From contig NZ_KV700385.1 of the NCBI RefSeq assembly GCF_001687305.1, positions 602,523 through 666,522 on the forward strand: a stretch of DNA of 64,000 bases, in the 5' to 3' direction. The notes under the pieces are model-generated. The model had not been told where the DNA came from. It searched no databases and saw nothing but the letters and a program-made list of their open reading frames with translations. Origin of the DNA: Actinomyces vulturis. Its GTDB lineage: Bacteria > Actinomycetota > Actinomycetes > Actinomycetales > Actinomycetaceae. How positions within the stretch are numbered: the stretch's first letter is position 1; the number at the start of each line of letters is the position of its first letter. The position numbers and the translations under genes are program-made. Shown here piece by piece: positions 9,432 through 17,817 of this stretch.

Positions 9432-9542
9432 GGTGGGTCTTCCTCGTCATGCCTCAGATGCCATGGAGGTCATGGCATGGGCCCTGCCCGCGTGAGACTA
9501 CGTGGCATCGACGTTCTGCGCAAGCACTAGAATCTGAACTCC

Positions 9543-9737
9543 TGTGGATAGAAGCGCGTACGCAGTGGATATGTGGCCTATACCTGTGTGTAAACCAGCG
9601 GATTTGTTGTGGAAAACTCGTTCTCTCACCACTCGATACCACTATTTTTCATTGAGATAACGCTATTTTTAGGTTTTCATCAATGGGGACAAAAATTACA
9701 CCAAAATATGTGGATAAGTGGATTATCTTGGGGATAA
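9543..9737. promoter_or_regulatory. DnaA-box-like cluster in the dnaB/MATE divergent intergenic region
   Basis: The 9432-9858 gap contains TGTGGATAA at 9709-9717, the exact complement of the DnaA box TTATCCACA. Near matches are TGTGGATAG (9543-9551), AGTGGATAT (9564-9572), TGTGGAAAA (9608-9616) and TGGGGATAA (9729-9737). All read in the same orientation. The surrounding DNA is more A+T rich than the genes. DnaA binding here would sit upstream of dnaB. Only one box is perfect, so the functional claim is tentative. Confidence 0.5.
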
Positions 9738-9858
9738 ACCTCATGCATCACTTGAGGGTTTATTCGGAGAGTGCTACTCACCTATATTCGAAAACACTTG
9801 ACGTCCTACCCTGAGAACAAATCTTTCACTCAACTCCACAGTTCGCCACAATAGGATC

Positions 9859-11313
9859 GTGAATACTGTGGAGCCGAGCCTAAACAAACAGATACTCTCC
9901 CTGGCTATCCCCGCTTTAGGGGCATTAATCGCAGAACCCTTGTTTGTCATCATCGACTCCGCCATGGTCGGACACCTAGGCCGCACGGAATTGGCTGGCC
10001 TTTCTTTAGCCTCCACGATTCTCACTACCATTGTGGGCCTCTGCGTCTTTCTGGCCTATGCCACCACCGCCACGACCGCGCGACTCGCAGGAGCCGGTAG
10101 AACACGAGAGGCACTACGCGCTGGAATTGACGGCATCTGGTTAGCCTTAAGTCTCGGCGTCGTTTTAGCAACGGGAGCGTGGCTAAGCGCTAACTGGTTA
10201 GTTCATGCACTGGGAGCCACCACGGACGTGGCCACCAATGCGGTGGCCTATCTTCAAGCCAGTGCCCCAGGATTGCCGGGCATGCTCACAGTCTTAGCTG
10301 CCACAGGAACTCTTCGAGGCCTTCTAGATACGCGCAGTCCTTTCATCGTGGCCACCATTGGAGCAGGCGTTAATGCCGGACTCAATGCATTCCTCATTTA
10401 TGGCCTGCACTTAGGAGTCGCTGGTTCAGGTTACGGCACTGCTCTCACCCAAACGCTGATGGCAGTGGTGCTCTGCGGACTCGTGGCAAACGGGGCACAT
10501 CATCACGAGGTAAGTATCCACCCGCACCGCTCCGGCCTAGGCAACGCCATTGTTGCTGGTACGCCTCTATTGATACGCACAGTAAGTTTGCGTATCGCAA
10601 TGATGACTACCGTCTGGGCGGCCACGGCGCTGGGTGCCACAGCACTTGCTGCCCATCAAGTGGTTAACTCAATTTGGGGTTTCACCGCCTTTGCCCTCGA
10701 TGCCTTAGCCATTGCCGCCCAAGCACTCATTGGCACGCATTTAGGGAAAAAAGATGCTCACGAGGCTAAGTTATCCGAAAATGATGTCCTCAACGGCCAG
10801 TCAAGCAGATCTGCTGCGGCTCAACTTGTCACAGAGGAAGACACTAGCTTCCCCTCATTTGACCCCCATCAGCCAACTACTCCTCATTCACAGCCACCGA
10901 ACATCGATGCGCTGCTTCGTCGCTTCGTTATGTGGGGCTTGGGCGCTGGCATCGCACTCGGGTTAATCCTGGCACTCTTTAGCAGTTTGCTTCCCCGAGT
11001 CTTTACTCCGAACAACGATGTAGCGCATGTTGCTAGTGTCAGTCTTCTCATCATCGCTGTCCTCATGCCTCTAGCGGGAATTGTTTTCCTCTTCGACGGG
11101 CTTCTCATTGGCGCTGGAGACGGTCACTATTTGGCGATCGCTGGCGTCATCACACTGATTCCTTATCTCCCTATCGCTATTTGGATTGGCCTTCATCCTG
11201 CATCAACTCCAGCCATGTCATTGGGGCTATTGTGGTTGGCCTTTGCCGGAGTGTTCATGGGAATGCGAGCTCTAACAACCGGCCTTCGGGTCCGTGCTGA
11301 CGCATGGCGCTAA
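9859..11313 (+). CDS. MATE-family multidrug/metabolite exporter (DinF-like)
   Basis: A 484-residue membrane protein with the two six-helix halves of MATE transporters, which use a Na+ or H+ gradient to export cationic compounds. Conserved features are the start IPALGALIAEPLFVIIDSAMVGHLG (residues 17-41), which resembles the DinF group, and AAHQVVNSIWGF in the second half. Residues 297-349 form a hydrophilic, disorder-like insert between helices. AGGA at 9853-9856 is only 2 nt from the GTG at 9859, so the in-frame GTG at 9868 is an equally plausible start. The gene is inserted on the opposite strand between rplI and dnaB. Confidence 0.85.
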   Translation: MNTVEPSLNKQILSLAIPALGALIAEPLFVIIDSAMVGHLGRTELAGLSLASTILTTIVGLCVFLAYATTATTARLAGAGRTREALRAGIDGIWLALSLGVVLATGAWLSANWLVHALGATTDVATNAVAYLQASAPGLPGMLTVLAATGTLRGLLDTRSPFIVATIGAGVNAGLNAFLIYGLHLGVAGSGYGTALTQTLMAVVLCGLVANGAHHHEVSIHPHRSGLGNAIVAGTPLLIRTVSLRIAMMTTVWAATALGATALAAHQVVNSIWGFTAFALDALAIAAQALIGTHLGKKDAHEAKLSENDVLNGQSSRSAAAQLVTEEDTSFPSFDPHQPTTPHSQPPNIDALLRRFVMWGLGAGIALGLILALFSSLLPRVFTPNNDVAHVASVSLLIIAVLMPLAGIVFLFDGLLIGAGDGHYLAIAGVITLIPYLPIAIWIGLHPASTPAMSLGLLWLAFAGVFMGMRALTTGLRVRADAWR

Positions 11314-11364
11314 TACGACGCGTGATGAGCAGCGGCAGTGTGATGCGCAAGGCTAATTAAAAGC

Positions 11365-11403
11365 AGGTGGGTGCCGGCTGGAAAATCCAGCCGGCACCCA
11401 CCT
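11365..11403 (-). terminator. Terminator of the rpsF-ssb-rpsR-rplI operon
   Basis: A perfect 17-bp stem (11365-11381 with 11387-11403) closes on a 5-nt loop. On the minus strand the stem is followed by GCTTTTAATTAG. It lies 25 bp past the rplI stop codon and also separates rplI from the convergent MATE gene. The minus strand has the better T-run. Confidence 0.85.
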
Positions 11404-11428
11404 ATAAACGATAACGCGTCGCTAATAA

Positions 11429-11884
11429 TCAGCGAGCAGCAACCACGTTGACCTCGAGAGGTGCAACCACGTCAGCGTGCAAACGAACGCTAGCGCTGTG
11501 ACGGCCGAGGGACTTCATGGGGCGAAGAACCTCGATCTTGCGGCGGTCCACGGTGGGGCCGCCAGCAGCCTTGATGGCCTCGACGAGTTCAGCGGTGGTG
11601 ATAGCGCCGAAGAGACGACCGGAATCGCCAGCCTTTGCGGTGATGGTCAGGACGTTGCTGGCCAGCCACTCACGAGCGGTCTGTGCATCTTCCAGGCTAG
11701 AAATAGCCTGCTTGCGACGAGCTTCTGCCATCTGGTCAAGCTGACGCTGTGCACCCTTAGACCAAGGGGTAGCGAGTTTGCGGGGAATGAGGTAGTTACG
11801 GGCGTAACCGTCCTTAACCTCAACAACGTCTCCGGCATGACCGAGGTTGGTCACGTCGTGGGTGAGGATGAGCTTAGAAGTCAT
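11429..11884 (-). CDS. rplI: 50S ribosomal protein bL9
   Basis: A 151-residue L9, near the usual length of about 150. The N-terminal RNA-binding domain is clear (LILTHDVTNLGHAGDVVEVKDGYARNYLIPRKLATPWSKG), followed by the long central helix and the C-terminal domain (RLFGAITTAELVEAI). L9 bridges the base of the L1 stalk on the large subunit. It is the last gene of the rpsF operon, 16 bp after rpsR and followed by a strong terminator. Confidence 0.97.
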   Translation of the reverse strand: MTSKLILTHDVTNLGHAGDVVEVKDGYARNYLIPRKLATPWSKGAQRQLDQMAEARRKQAISSLEDAQTAREWLASNVLTITAKAGDSGRLFGAITTAELVEAIKAAGGPTVDRRKIEVLRPMKSLGRHSASVRLHADVVAPLEVNVVAAR

Positions 11885-11900
11885 GAGCGTAATCCTCCAA

Positions 11901-12137
11901 TCAGCGAGCAGAGCTCGAGTAGGGCAGGAGAGCCATTTCGCGGGCGTTCTTCACGGCCTTCGCGATCTTGCGCTGTTCCTGCACGGACACGCCAGTCACG
12001 CGACGAGCGCGGATCTTGCCGCGGTCTGAAATGAACTTACGCAGGGTTGCAGTGTCCTTGTAATCGATGGTGCCAACCTTGATCGCCTTGACAGGGCCGA
12101 CCTTTTTCTTGGGCTTGCGAAGTTGAGGCTTCGCCAT
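11901..12137 (-). CDS. rpsR: 30S ribosomal protein bS18, cysteine-free form
   Basis: A 78-residue S18 with the conserved [20 protein letters not shown] and [10 protein letters not shown] segments. It contains no cysteine, so it is the zinc-independent type; the Zn-binding form has Cys ligands near residues 14-17 and 50. S18 pairs with S6 on the platform of the small subunit. A strong AAGGAG precedes the ATG on the minus strand. The gene lies between ssb and rplI as in most bacteria. Confidence 0.96.
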   Translation of the reverse strand: MAKPQLRKPKKKVGPVKAIKVGTIDYKDTATLRKFISDRGKIRARRVTGVSVQEQRKIAKAVKNAREMALLPYSSSAR

Positions 12138-12209
12138 GGTGGTACTCCTTGGTCTGAGCGCTGTGCGCTCGAAAGAAAATGAATGAGGGGTGGATCAATC
12201 AATGATTGA

Positions 12210-12779
12210 TCAGAATGGAGGCTCGTCGTTAAAACCTGTTGAGCCTGGGCCTGATGCCCACGGATCTCCTGCCTGGCCGCCACTGGGGGCGTCAAAGCCA
12301 GAGTATCCGCCACCTTGAGATGAATAGCCGCCCTGTCCGCCTACGGGGCCTCCCTGGAAACCGCCACCAAAGTTGCCACCAGGGCCTCCCTGGAAACCGC
12401 CACCCTGACCTGCACGGGGAGTGCGGGTCACTTGTGCTTTAGCGTAACGAAGGGAGGGGCCGACTTCGTCTACCTGCATTTCCACAACGGTACGGTTTTC
12501 ACCTTCGCGTGTGGTGTATGAACGTTGAACGAGACGACCCTGGACGATGACACGTGTACCTTTGGTAAGTGATTCAGCCACATTCTCTGCAGCATCACGC
12601 CACAGTGAGCAGCGCATGAACAGAGTGTCCCCGTCCTTCCACTCACCGGCTTGACGGTCAAAGGTCCGTGGGGTTGAGGCGACGGTGAAGGATGCCACGG
12701 CCGCACCAGACGCAGTGAAGCGAAGCTCCGGATCTGCGGTCAGGTTTCCCACAACAGTAATTATCGTGTCTCCGGCCAT
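12210..12779 (-). CDS. ssb: Single-stranded DNA-binding protein
   Basis: A 189-residue SSB. The OB-fold is at residues 1-115 ([25 protein letters not shown], later [13 protein letters not shown]). A Gly/Gln-rich flexible linker follows, and the protein ends in NDEPPF, the acidic tail that recruits repair and replication partners. The linker holds repeated GGFQGGP units encoded by a 23-bp direct repeat. The location between rpsF and rpsR marks it as the main housekeeping SSB. Confidence 0.96.
   Translation of the reverse strand: MAGDTIITVVGNLTADPELRFTASGAAVASFTVASTPRTFDRQAGEWKDGDTLFMRCSLWRDAAENVAESLTKGTRVIVQGRLVQRSYTTREGENRTVVEMQVDEVGPSLRYAKAQVTRTPRAGQGGGFQGGPGGNFGGGFQGGPVGGQGGYSSQGGGYSGFDAPSGGQAGDPWASGPGSTGFNDEPPF
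12346..12404. repeat. 23-bp direct repeat inside the ssb linker
   Basis: 12346-12368 and 12382-12404 carry the same 23-bp sequence, with a 36-bp period. It encodes a glycine-rich GGGFQGGP-type unit of the SSB linker. Because 36 is a multiple of 3, gain or loss of a unit keeps the frame and only changes linker length. Confidence 0.75.
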
Positions 12780-12801
12780 GATGTTCTCCTTAACGCTCTA
12801 C

Positions 12802-13089
12802 TCAGGCCTCAGGGCGAAGCAACTTGGTGCGCAGAACGGATTCGTTCAGGCCGAGCTGACGATCCAGTTCCTGAGCAATTTCAGGCGTGGTGGTCATGTC
12901 AACAACCACGTAGAAACCCTCAGACTTCTTCTTAATGTCGTAGGCGAGACGACGCTTACCCCAGATATCCACCTTGTCAACGGTTCCACCGTTGTTGGGG
13001 ACAACCTGCAGCAACTTCTCAAGCGACGGAGCAACCGTACGCTCGTCAGTCTCGGGGTCGAGAATGATCATGATCTCGTAATGACGCAT
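12802..13089 (-). CDS. rpsF: 30S ribosomal protein bS6
   Basis: A 95-residue S6 with the typical start [16 protein letters not shown] and the [23 protein letters not shown] core that contacts S18. It opens the rpsF-ssb-rpsR-rplI operon. A near-perfect Shine-Dalgarno sequence (AAAGGAGGTG on the minus strand, 13101-13110 region) precedes the ATG at 13089. A leader hairpin lies just upstream. Confidence 0.97.
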   Translation of the reverse strand: MRHYEIMIILDPETDERTVAPSLEKLLQVVPNNGGTVDKVDIWGKRRLAYDIKKKSEGFYVVVDMTTTPEIAQELDRQLGLNESVLRTKLLRPEA

Positions 13090-13101
13090 GCTTGTAACCC
13101 A

Positions 13102-13145
13102 CCTCCTTTGGACTTAAGCGGTCACGGTCTTTCCGTGACAGGAGG
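13102..13145 (-). promoter_or_regulatory. rpsF: rpsF leader hairpin and possible anti-Shine-Dalgarno
   Basis: In the rpsF leader GTCACGG (13121-13127) and CCGTGAC (13133-13139) form a 7-bp stem with a 5-nt loop. Beside it, the plus-strand AGGAGG at 13140-13145 is CCTCCT in the transcript and can pair with the AGGAGG of the rpsF ribosome-binding site (13102-13107). The two pairings are nested, giving one longer structure that would hide the site. S6:S18 autoregulation of rpsF through a leader is known in several bacteria. Here it is an inference from base pairing only. Confidence 0.4.
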
Positions 13146-13281
13146 GTGATGCGTGATGGCTGACGATCAATGCCGGTTGCATGTCACGTCACACCAAAGT
13201 CCAAGATTACCTTAGGAAAGGCAATCTCCCAAGGGCGAACTTGCTTTGCTGGGAGTGTGTTTGCCCACCAAAGCAAATCCG

Positions 13282-15513
13282 TTAGTTTCCTTGAGTATGA
13301 GAATCCTCAGGAGGTGGTTGATTAGCACCATCTTCTGTGTCATCTCCACTCCCCTCACCGGAACCAGTGCCATCCCCAGGGCTCTTTTCTTCAAGAGCAG
13401 GTTCTGTCTCAACGGGTTCAGGTTCAGCGGGAGCCTGGCTGGCAACAGGTGTCGGGGCCTGAGTAGATTCCGGTGTTGCAGTTTCAACAGGTTCTTGTGA
13501 TTCAACAACCCGAGCAGGTGGCTGGGCAAGGTCTTTACCGTTGAGATGGCCAGGAGTATATGAACCAGGGGTACGAGCCGGAAATTCTTCAATAGGAAGA
13601 TTTTGGAGCGCTACTTCCATGTAGTTAGTGAATAAATCAGCAGGAACAGTGGACCCGGTGATCTGCTCGTATCCGTCGAATGGGGTAATGGATTCTTCTT
13701 CACCATTGGGGCCTGATTGGTAGAGCGTCACCGCTGTGACAATCTGCGGAGTAAAGCCCACGAACTGTGCGGACTTGTTATCGGAACTCGAACCAGTCTT
13801 CGCTGCAATAGGGCGACCAAGACGCTGTGCTGTATCACCGGACCCTCGTTGAACCACCTGAGTGAGCGCATAAGTGGTATCAGCCATTACACCATCGTCA
13901 AAGACCTTTTCTCCGGCAACATTAGGGGAATAGATGACAGTGTTCTGAGAATCGGTCACCTGAGCCACAATATGCGTGTCATGACGGGTACCACCGCTGG
14001 CAATAGTGGCATAGGCCCTAGCAATATCCAGAGTATGCGGGGAGGCTGAGCCAAGCACATTCTGCACATAGGTGTTCATCCCCAGAGTGTCTTCGGGATA
14101 GCCGGCACGTAATGCTACTGAGTTAGTTTTTGAAGGACCCACATCACGGTTTAATTGAAGGTAAGGGGTGTTAATCGAGTTTGCGGTGGCTTCAACCATA
14201 GATACCCACCCATAGGACACATCTCCGAAGTTTTCGAATTCTGTCCCGTCAATCTGCATGGGCGATGTGCCCATATACCCATTAGACAAAGTTGCACCAT
14301 TTTCCAAGGCAGCAATCAAAGCAAATGGCTTATAGGTGGAACCTGCCTGGGCTACCGCGTTAGTAACGGTGTTGACCTGATTGGTCAGGTAGTCCTCACC
14401 GCCATAAAGAGCAAGAATTCCACCAGTCGTAGGATCAATACTGACCATGGCCACATGAAGGTTTGGATCATGATCCCCAGGAAGGTTCGTAGCCGTAGTA
14501 ACGATCGCATTCTGATCGTCTTTATTGATAGTGGTGACGATATGGTAACCGCCGGTATCAATCTGCCGGTCAGTCATACCGTGATCCCGGAGTTCATCTC
14601 TCACCATCTGAAGAAGAAAGCCTTGAGGGCCGGAGTAAATCTCGTTACTCGCTGGTGCAATGGTTTCTGGGAAGGTTGCTTCTTGACGCTGCTGCGCAGT
14701 GATATATCCGTCTTGTGCCATGTAATCGAGCACGCGTTCGAATCGAATCTTGGCTTGCTCTTCATCAATAGCAGGATCCCAGGCACTAGGCGCAGGAATG
14801 ATGCCAGCCAGGAGTGCTGATTCAGCAATGGTCAACTGCGATGCGGGGTGGCCAAAATAGGCCTGTGAAGCAGCTTCAATACCGTAGGCGCCACGACCAA
14901 AATAAATGGTATTGAGGTAGTTACCCAGAATAGTTTCTTTGGACTGTTCACGGTCTATTTTGAGAGCAATAATGGCCTGTTCAAACTTACCTGCGTAGGA
15001 ACCAGTGGTATCCACATAGTAGTTCTTCACATACTGCTGGGTTAGGGTTGAAGCTCCTTGAGTAGCCCCACCTTTGAGGTTATTCCATAAGGCTCGAATG
15101 ATGCCCTTAGGATCTACACCGCTATTAGTGTAAAAACTCCGGTCTTCACTGGCGACTACTGCATTGCCGACGTAGTCAGGCAGTGTCGTAGGGTCAATGA
15201 TGGTGCGGTCAACTTCAGCAAACTCCCCCATGGCTGTGGTGCCATCAGCGTAATAAACGGTGGAAGTCTGAGCCTGAGCAAATTCATTGGGCTTAGGAAC
15301 ATCAACCAAGGCATATGCCACAGCCACCATTCCAACCACCATGGCGATGCCAGCAAGCATTGTCCCCAGCACAAAGCGCCAACTCGGAATCCAACGTCGA
15401 ATAGGGCCTTTCCCTGCGCGCGGATAGTTCACCCAGCGGCGCTTTGTCGCTGAGCGCGATGTTTTTTTTGACCGCGAGCGTGCGGATGAGGAACTTTTTC
15501 CTGATCGTGCCAC
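13282..15513 (-). CDS. Class A penicillin-binding protein (transglycosylase/transpeptidase)
   Basis: A 743-residue bifunctional PBP. It has a basic cytoplasmic N-terminus (1-45), one membrane anchor (48-70) and a GT51 glycosyltransferase domain with catalytic E123 in ASEDRSFY and QGASTLTQQYVKNYY (152-166). The transpeptidase domain has the three motifs S392-TYK (SxxK), SIN at 446-448 and KTG at 572-574. A Pro/Glu/Thr-rich tail follows. It polymerises and cross-links peptidoglycan outside the membrane and resembles actinobacterial PonA/PBP1A. GTG start at 15513, with GGAAGG about 10 nt upstream. Confidence 0.94.
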   Translation of the reverse strand: MARSGKSSSSARSRSKKTSRSATKRRWVNYPRAGKGPIRRWIPSWRFVLGTMLAGIAMVVGMVAVAYALVDVPKPNEFAQAQTSTVYYADGTTAMGEFAEVDRTIIDPTTLPDYVGNAVVASEDRSFYTNSGVDPKGIIRALWNNLKGGATQGASTLTQQYVKNYYVDTTGSYAGKFEQAIIALKIDREQSKETILGNYLNTIYFGRGAYGIEAASQAYFGHPASQLTIAESALLAGIIPAPSAWDPAIDEEQAKIRFERVLDYMAQDGYITAQQRQEATFPETIAPASNEIYSGPQGFLLQMVRDELRDHGMTDRQIDTGGYHIVTTINKDDQNAIVTTATNLPGDHDPNLHVAMVSIDPTTGGILALYGGEDYLTNQVNTVTNAVAQAGSTYKPFALIAALENGATLSNGYMGTSPMQIDGTEFENFGDVSYGWVSMVEATANSINTPYLQLNRDVGPSKTNSVALRAGYPEDTLGMNTYVQNVLGSASPHTLDIARAYATIASGGTRHDTHIVAQVTDSQNTVIYSPNVAGEKVFDDGVMADTTYALTQVVQRGSGDTAQRLGRPIAAKTGSSSDNKSAQFVGFTPQIVTAVTLYQSGPNGEEESITPFDGYEQITGSTVPADLFTNYMEVALQNLPIEEFPARTPGSYTPGHLNGKDLAQPPARVVESQEPVETATPESTQAPTPVASQAPAEPEPVETEPALEEKSPGDGTGSGEGSGDDTEDGANQPPPEDSHTQGN

Positions 15514-15686
15514 TTATCTAAAGCCTTCCTGGTGGTCACCGAGGTGTGCCCAACTGTTCTGCTTTAAGTATGGCTGGTGACCCCGATGAATCCCAGCACG
15601 CTAACAATGAACAGTGGATTGTGCACGCCATATCCACAACATCTAGGGACTAAATCACAATAGATGCACCATTGGTTAAGAACTGC

Positions 15687-17129
15687 TTAGGAATTATCCC
15701 GATGCGTAGCGGCCCACCACGAATGAAGTGCCTCACGTGCTAATTCCGGTCCTATTGGTCCGCGTTCCATACGCAGATTTAGGAGGAACTGGTATGCCTG
15801 CCCCACCTCAGGGCCGGGTTTAAGGGCAAGTTCCTCCATTATTTCCTGACCATTGAGATCAGGACGGATGGCAGCAAGTTCTTCTTGTTCACGTAATTGA
15901 GCAATACGATCTTCAAGATCGTCATACGCATGAGCGAGCATGGCTGCTTTACGACGGTTACGGGTAGTGACATCTGCACGAGTCAAGCGGTGCAAACGTT
16001 CAAGAAGGGGGCCTGCGTCTGTGACGTAACGACGTACTGCAGAATCGGACCACCCGGCGTCAGCATAGCCGTGGAAGCGCAAATGCAGTTCAACCAGACG
16101 CGAAACATTTTTAACTGTCTGCTTGTCAAAACGCAGAGCCTTGAGTCGCTTAGCGCTCATACGGGCACCTACATGATCATGACCATGGAAAGTGACGGTT
16201 CCGCCAGGACCGAAACAGCGGGTGGCTGGCTTGCCAATGTCGTGAAGGATTGCAGCCAAGCGCAACTGTAAGTCTGGGGCAGGAACAGCACCATCAGGAC
16301 CGGTCTCCAGATCCATTGCCTGATCAAGAACAGTCAGCGTGTGTTCGTAAACATCCTTGTGACGTTTATGTTCATCAACAGTTTCCCGCAAAGCGGCAAG
16401 TTCAGGAAGAACAATGTCGCATACGCCGGTGTGCACCATAAGTTCAAGGCCACGGCGAGGCCAGCGCGAACACAACAGACGTTCGAGTTCGGCGCGAATA
16501 CGCTCAGGAGAAACGATCTCCAAGCGTGAAGCCATGTCTTCCATAGCTTTCATCACGTCAAAGTCCACATCAAATCCCAGTTGAGCACTAAATCGTGCCG
16601 CACGCATAATGCGCAAAGGATCATCATCAAAAGACTGTTGCGCCCCTACAGGAGTACGAAGAATTCCAGCGTCGAGATCAACCAGTCCCCCGTGCGGGTC
16701 CACCAGTTCAAGGCCAGGCAAACGTAACGCCATCGCGTTAACAGTAAAGTCACGTCGAGTAAGGTCACCTTCAAGGCTGGTGCCGTAGGTGACAGCAGGT
16801 TTGCGACTACCTACTTCATATTCTTCGGTGCGGTAAGTAGTAATTTCGACAATCACATCTCCACGGCGGGCCGCAATGGTGCCAAAATCCTTGCCCACAT
16901 CCCAAGTGGTGTCAGCCCACTCTGCCAGGAGTTTCTCCGTGGTTTCGGGGTGTGCGGACGTGGTGAGATCCATGTCGTGAGGGGGCATTCCAAGAAAAGC
17001 ATCACGAACAGGACCACCAACAAGAGCGATTTCTTCTCCGGCGTCAGTAAATAAACGCCCCAGGTCGAGAACGCTCTGAGGAAGTTGGGCCAGTGCTGAA
17101 CGGGCGGTGGAGGTAAGGCTTGAAGTCAT
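15687..17129 (-). CDS. cca: CCA tRNA nucleotidyltransferase
   Basis: A 480-residue enzyme of the polynucleotide-adenylyltransferase superfamily that builds or repairs the 3' CCA of tRNAs. The nucleotidyltransferase head shows LVGGPVRDAFLG and the metal-binding DMD motif. An HD domain follows (HKRHKDVYEHTLTV, later LAAILHDIGKPATR). I start at the ATG at 17129 (MTSSLTS). A TTG 13 codons upstream would add a poorly conserved stretch. tRNA-Leu in this window lacks an encoded CCA, while tRNA-Ile and tRNA-Ala have one. The NUDIX gene is divergent, as in other actinobacteria. Confidence 0.93.
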   Translation of the reverse strand: MTSSLTSTARSALAQLPQSVLDLGRLFTDAGEEIALVGGPVRDAFLGMPPHDMDLTTSAHPETTEKLLAEWADTTWDVGKDFGTIAARRGDVIVEITTYRTEEYEVGSRKPAVTYGTSLEGDLTRRDFTVNAMALRLPGLELVDPHGGLVDLDAGILRTPVGAQQSFDDDPLRIMRAARFSAQLGFDVDFDVMKAMEDMASRLEIVSPERIRAELERLLCSRWPRRGLELMVHTGVCDIVLPELAALRETVDEHKRHKDVYEHTLTVLDQAMDLETGPDGAVPAPDLQLRLAAILHDIGKPATRCFGPGGTVTFHGHDHVGARMSAKRLKALRFDKQTVKNVSRLVELHLRFHGYADAGWSDSAVRRYVTDAGPLLERLHRLTRADVTTRNRRKAAMLAHAYDDLEDRIAQLREQEELAAIRPDLNGQEIMEELALKPGPEVGQAYQFLLNLRMERGPIGPELAREALHSWWAATHRDNS

Positions 17130-17307
17130 CACTCTAAGAGTGCCATACGTAGAACCACGACGGGACAAACACTGCCGTTCTTAGTAACCGACTAATACCA
17201 CTTGCACTGTTATTTCTTTATATCAACCATCCGAAAGGTGAACGTGTGGCATACCTCAGGTGCGCCAATGACATACCTAGGGCCTGATTCCACATAGAGT
17301 TGGCACT

Positions 17308-17817
17308 ATGTCCGCTCCTCACCCTCGCACGCCCCGCTTGGCTGCTGCCGCGCGGCGTTTAAGTGCGCGCAGTTTGCCTGTGGTGGATGAGACGAGTGCC
17401 GGCGGCTTGGTCATTGATGTGCAAGATGGTCGAGCTTTCACTGCAGTGATTGCACGGCGTAATCGTGGTGGACGTTTGGAATGGTGCTTACCAAAAGGCC
17501 ACCTTGAAGGAGCAGAGACTCCCGAGCAAGCGGCCGTTCGTGAAATTGCGGAAGAGACCGGTATTTACGGTCAGGTGCTTCGCCATTTAGCAACGATTGA
17601 TTACTGGTTTGCTGGTGACGATCATCGTGTTCATAAAGTAGTTCACCACTTCTTGTTGGAGGCTATGGGTGGTGAATTGACCACCCTGAACGATCCTGAT
17701 CACGAAGCTGAACAGGTTGCGTGGGTCCATCTTGATGATGTAGCTCGTCGTCTGGCTTATCCCAATGAGCGCCGCATTGTTGCTGCTGCCCGCGATATTT
17801 TGGTGGGCAACGGATGA
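17308..17817 (+). CDS. NUDIX hydrolase
   Basis: A 169-residue NUDIX protein. The segment GHLEGAETPEQAAVREIAEETGI matches the Nudix box GX5EX7REUXEEXGU exactly, with the Mg2+-binding glutamates present. The substrate, some nucleoside diphosphate derivative, cannot be told. No Shine-Dalgarno is seen before the ATG at 17308. A -10-like TAGAGT lies 7 nt ahead (17295-17300), so the transcript may be leaderless. The stop codon overlaps the next start (ATGA), so this is the first gene of the NUDIX-DUF6049-murJ operon, a conserved actinobacterial arrangement. Confidence 0.9.
   Translation: MSAPHPRTPRLAAAARRLSARSLPVVDETSAGGLVIDVQDGRAFTAVIARRNRGGRLEWCLPKGHLEGAETPEQAAVREIAEETGIYGQVLRHLATIDYWFAGDDHRVHKVVHHFLLEAMGGELTTLNDPDHEAEQVAWVHLDDVARRLAYPNERRIVAAARDILVGNG

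Noticed and set aside
14155-14820. Plus-strand frame of 221 codons inside the class A PBP gene
   Set aside because: Antisense to a PBP with all catalytic motifs intact; the product shows no recognisable features.
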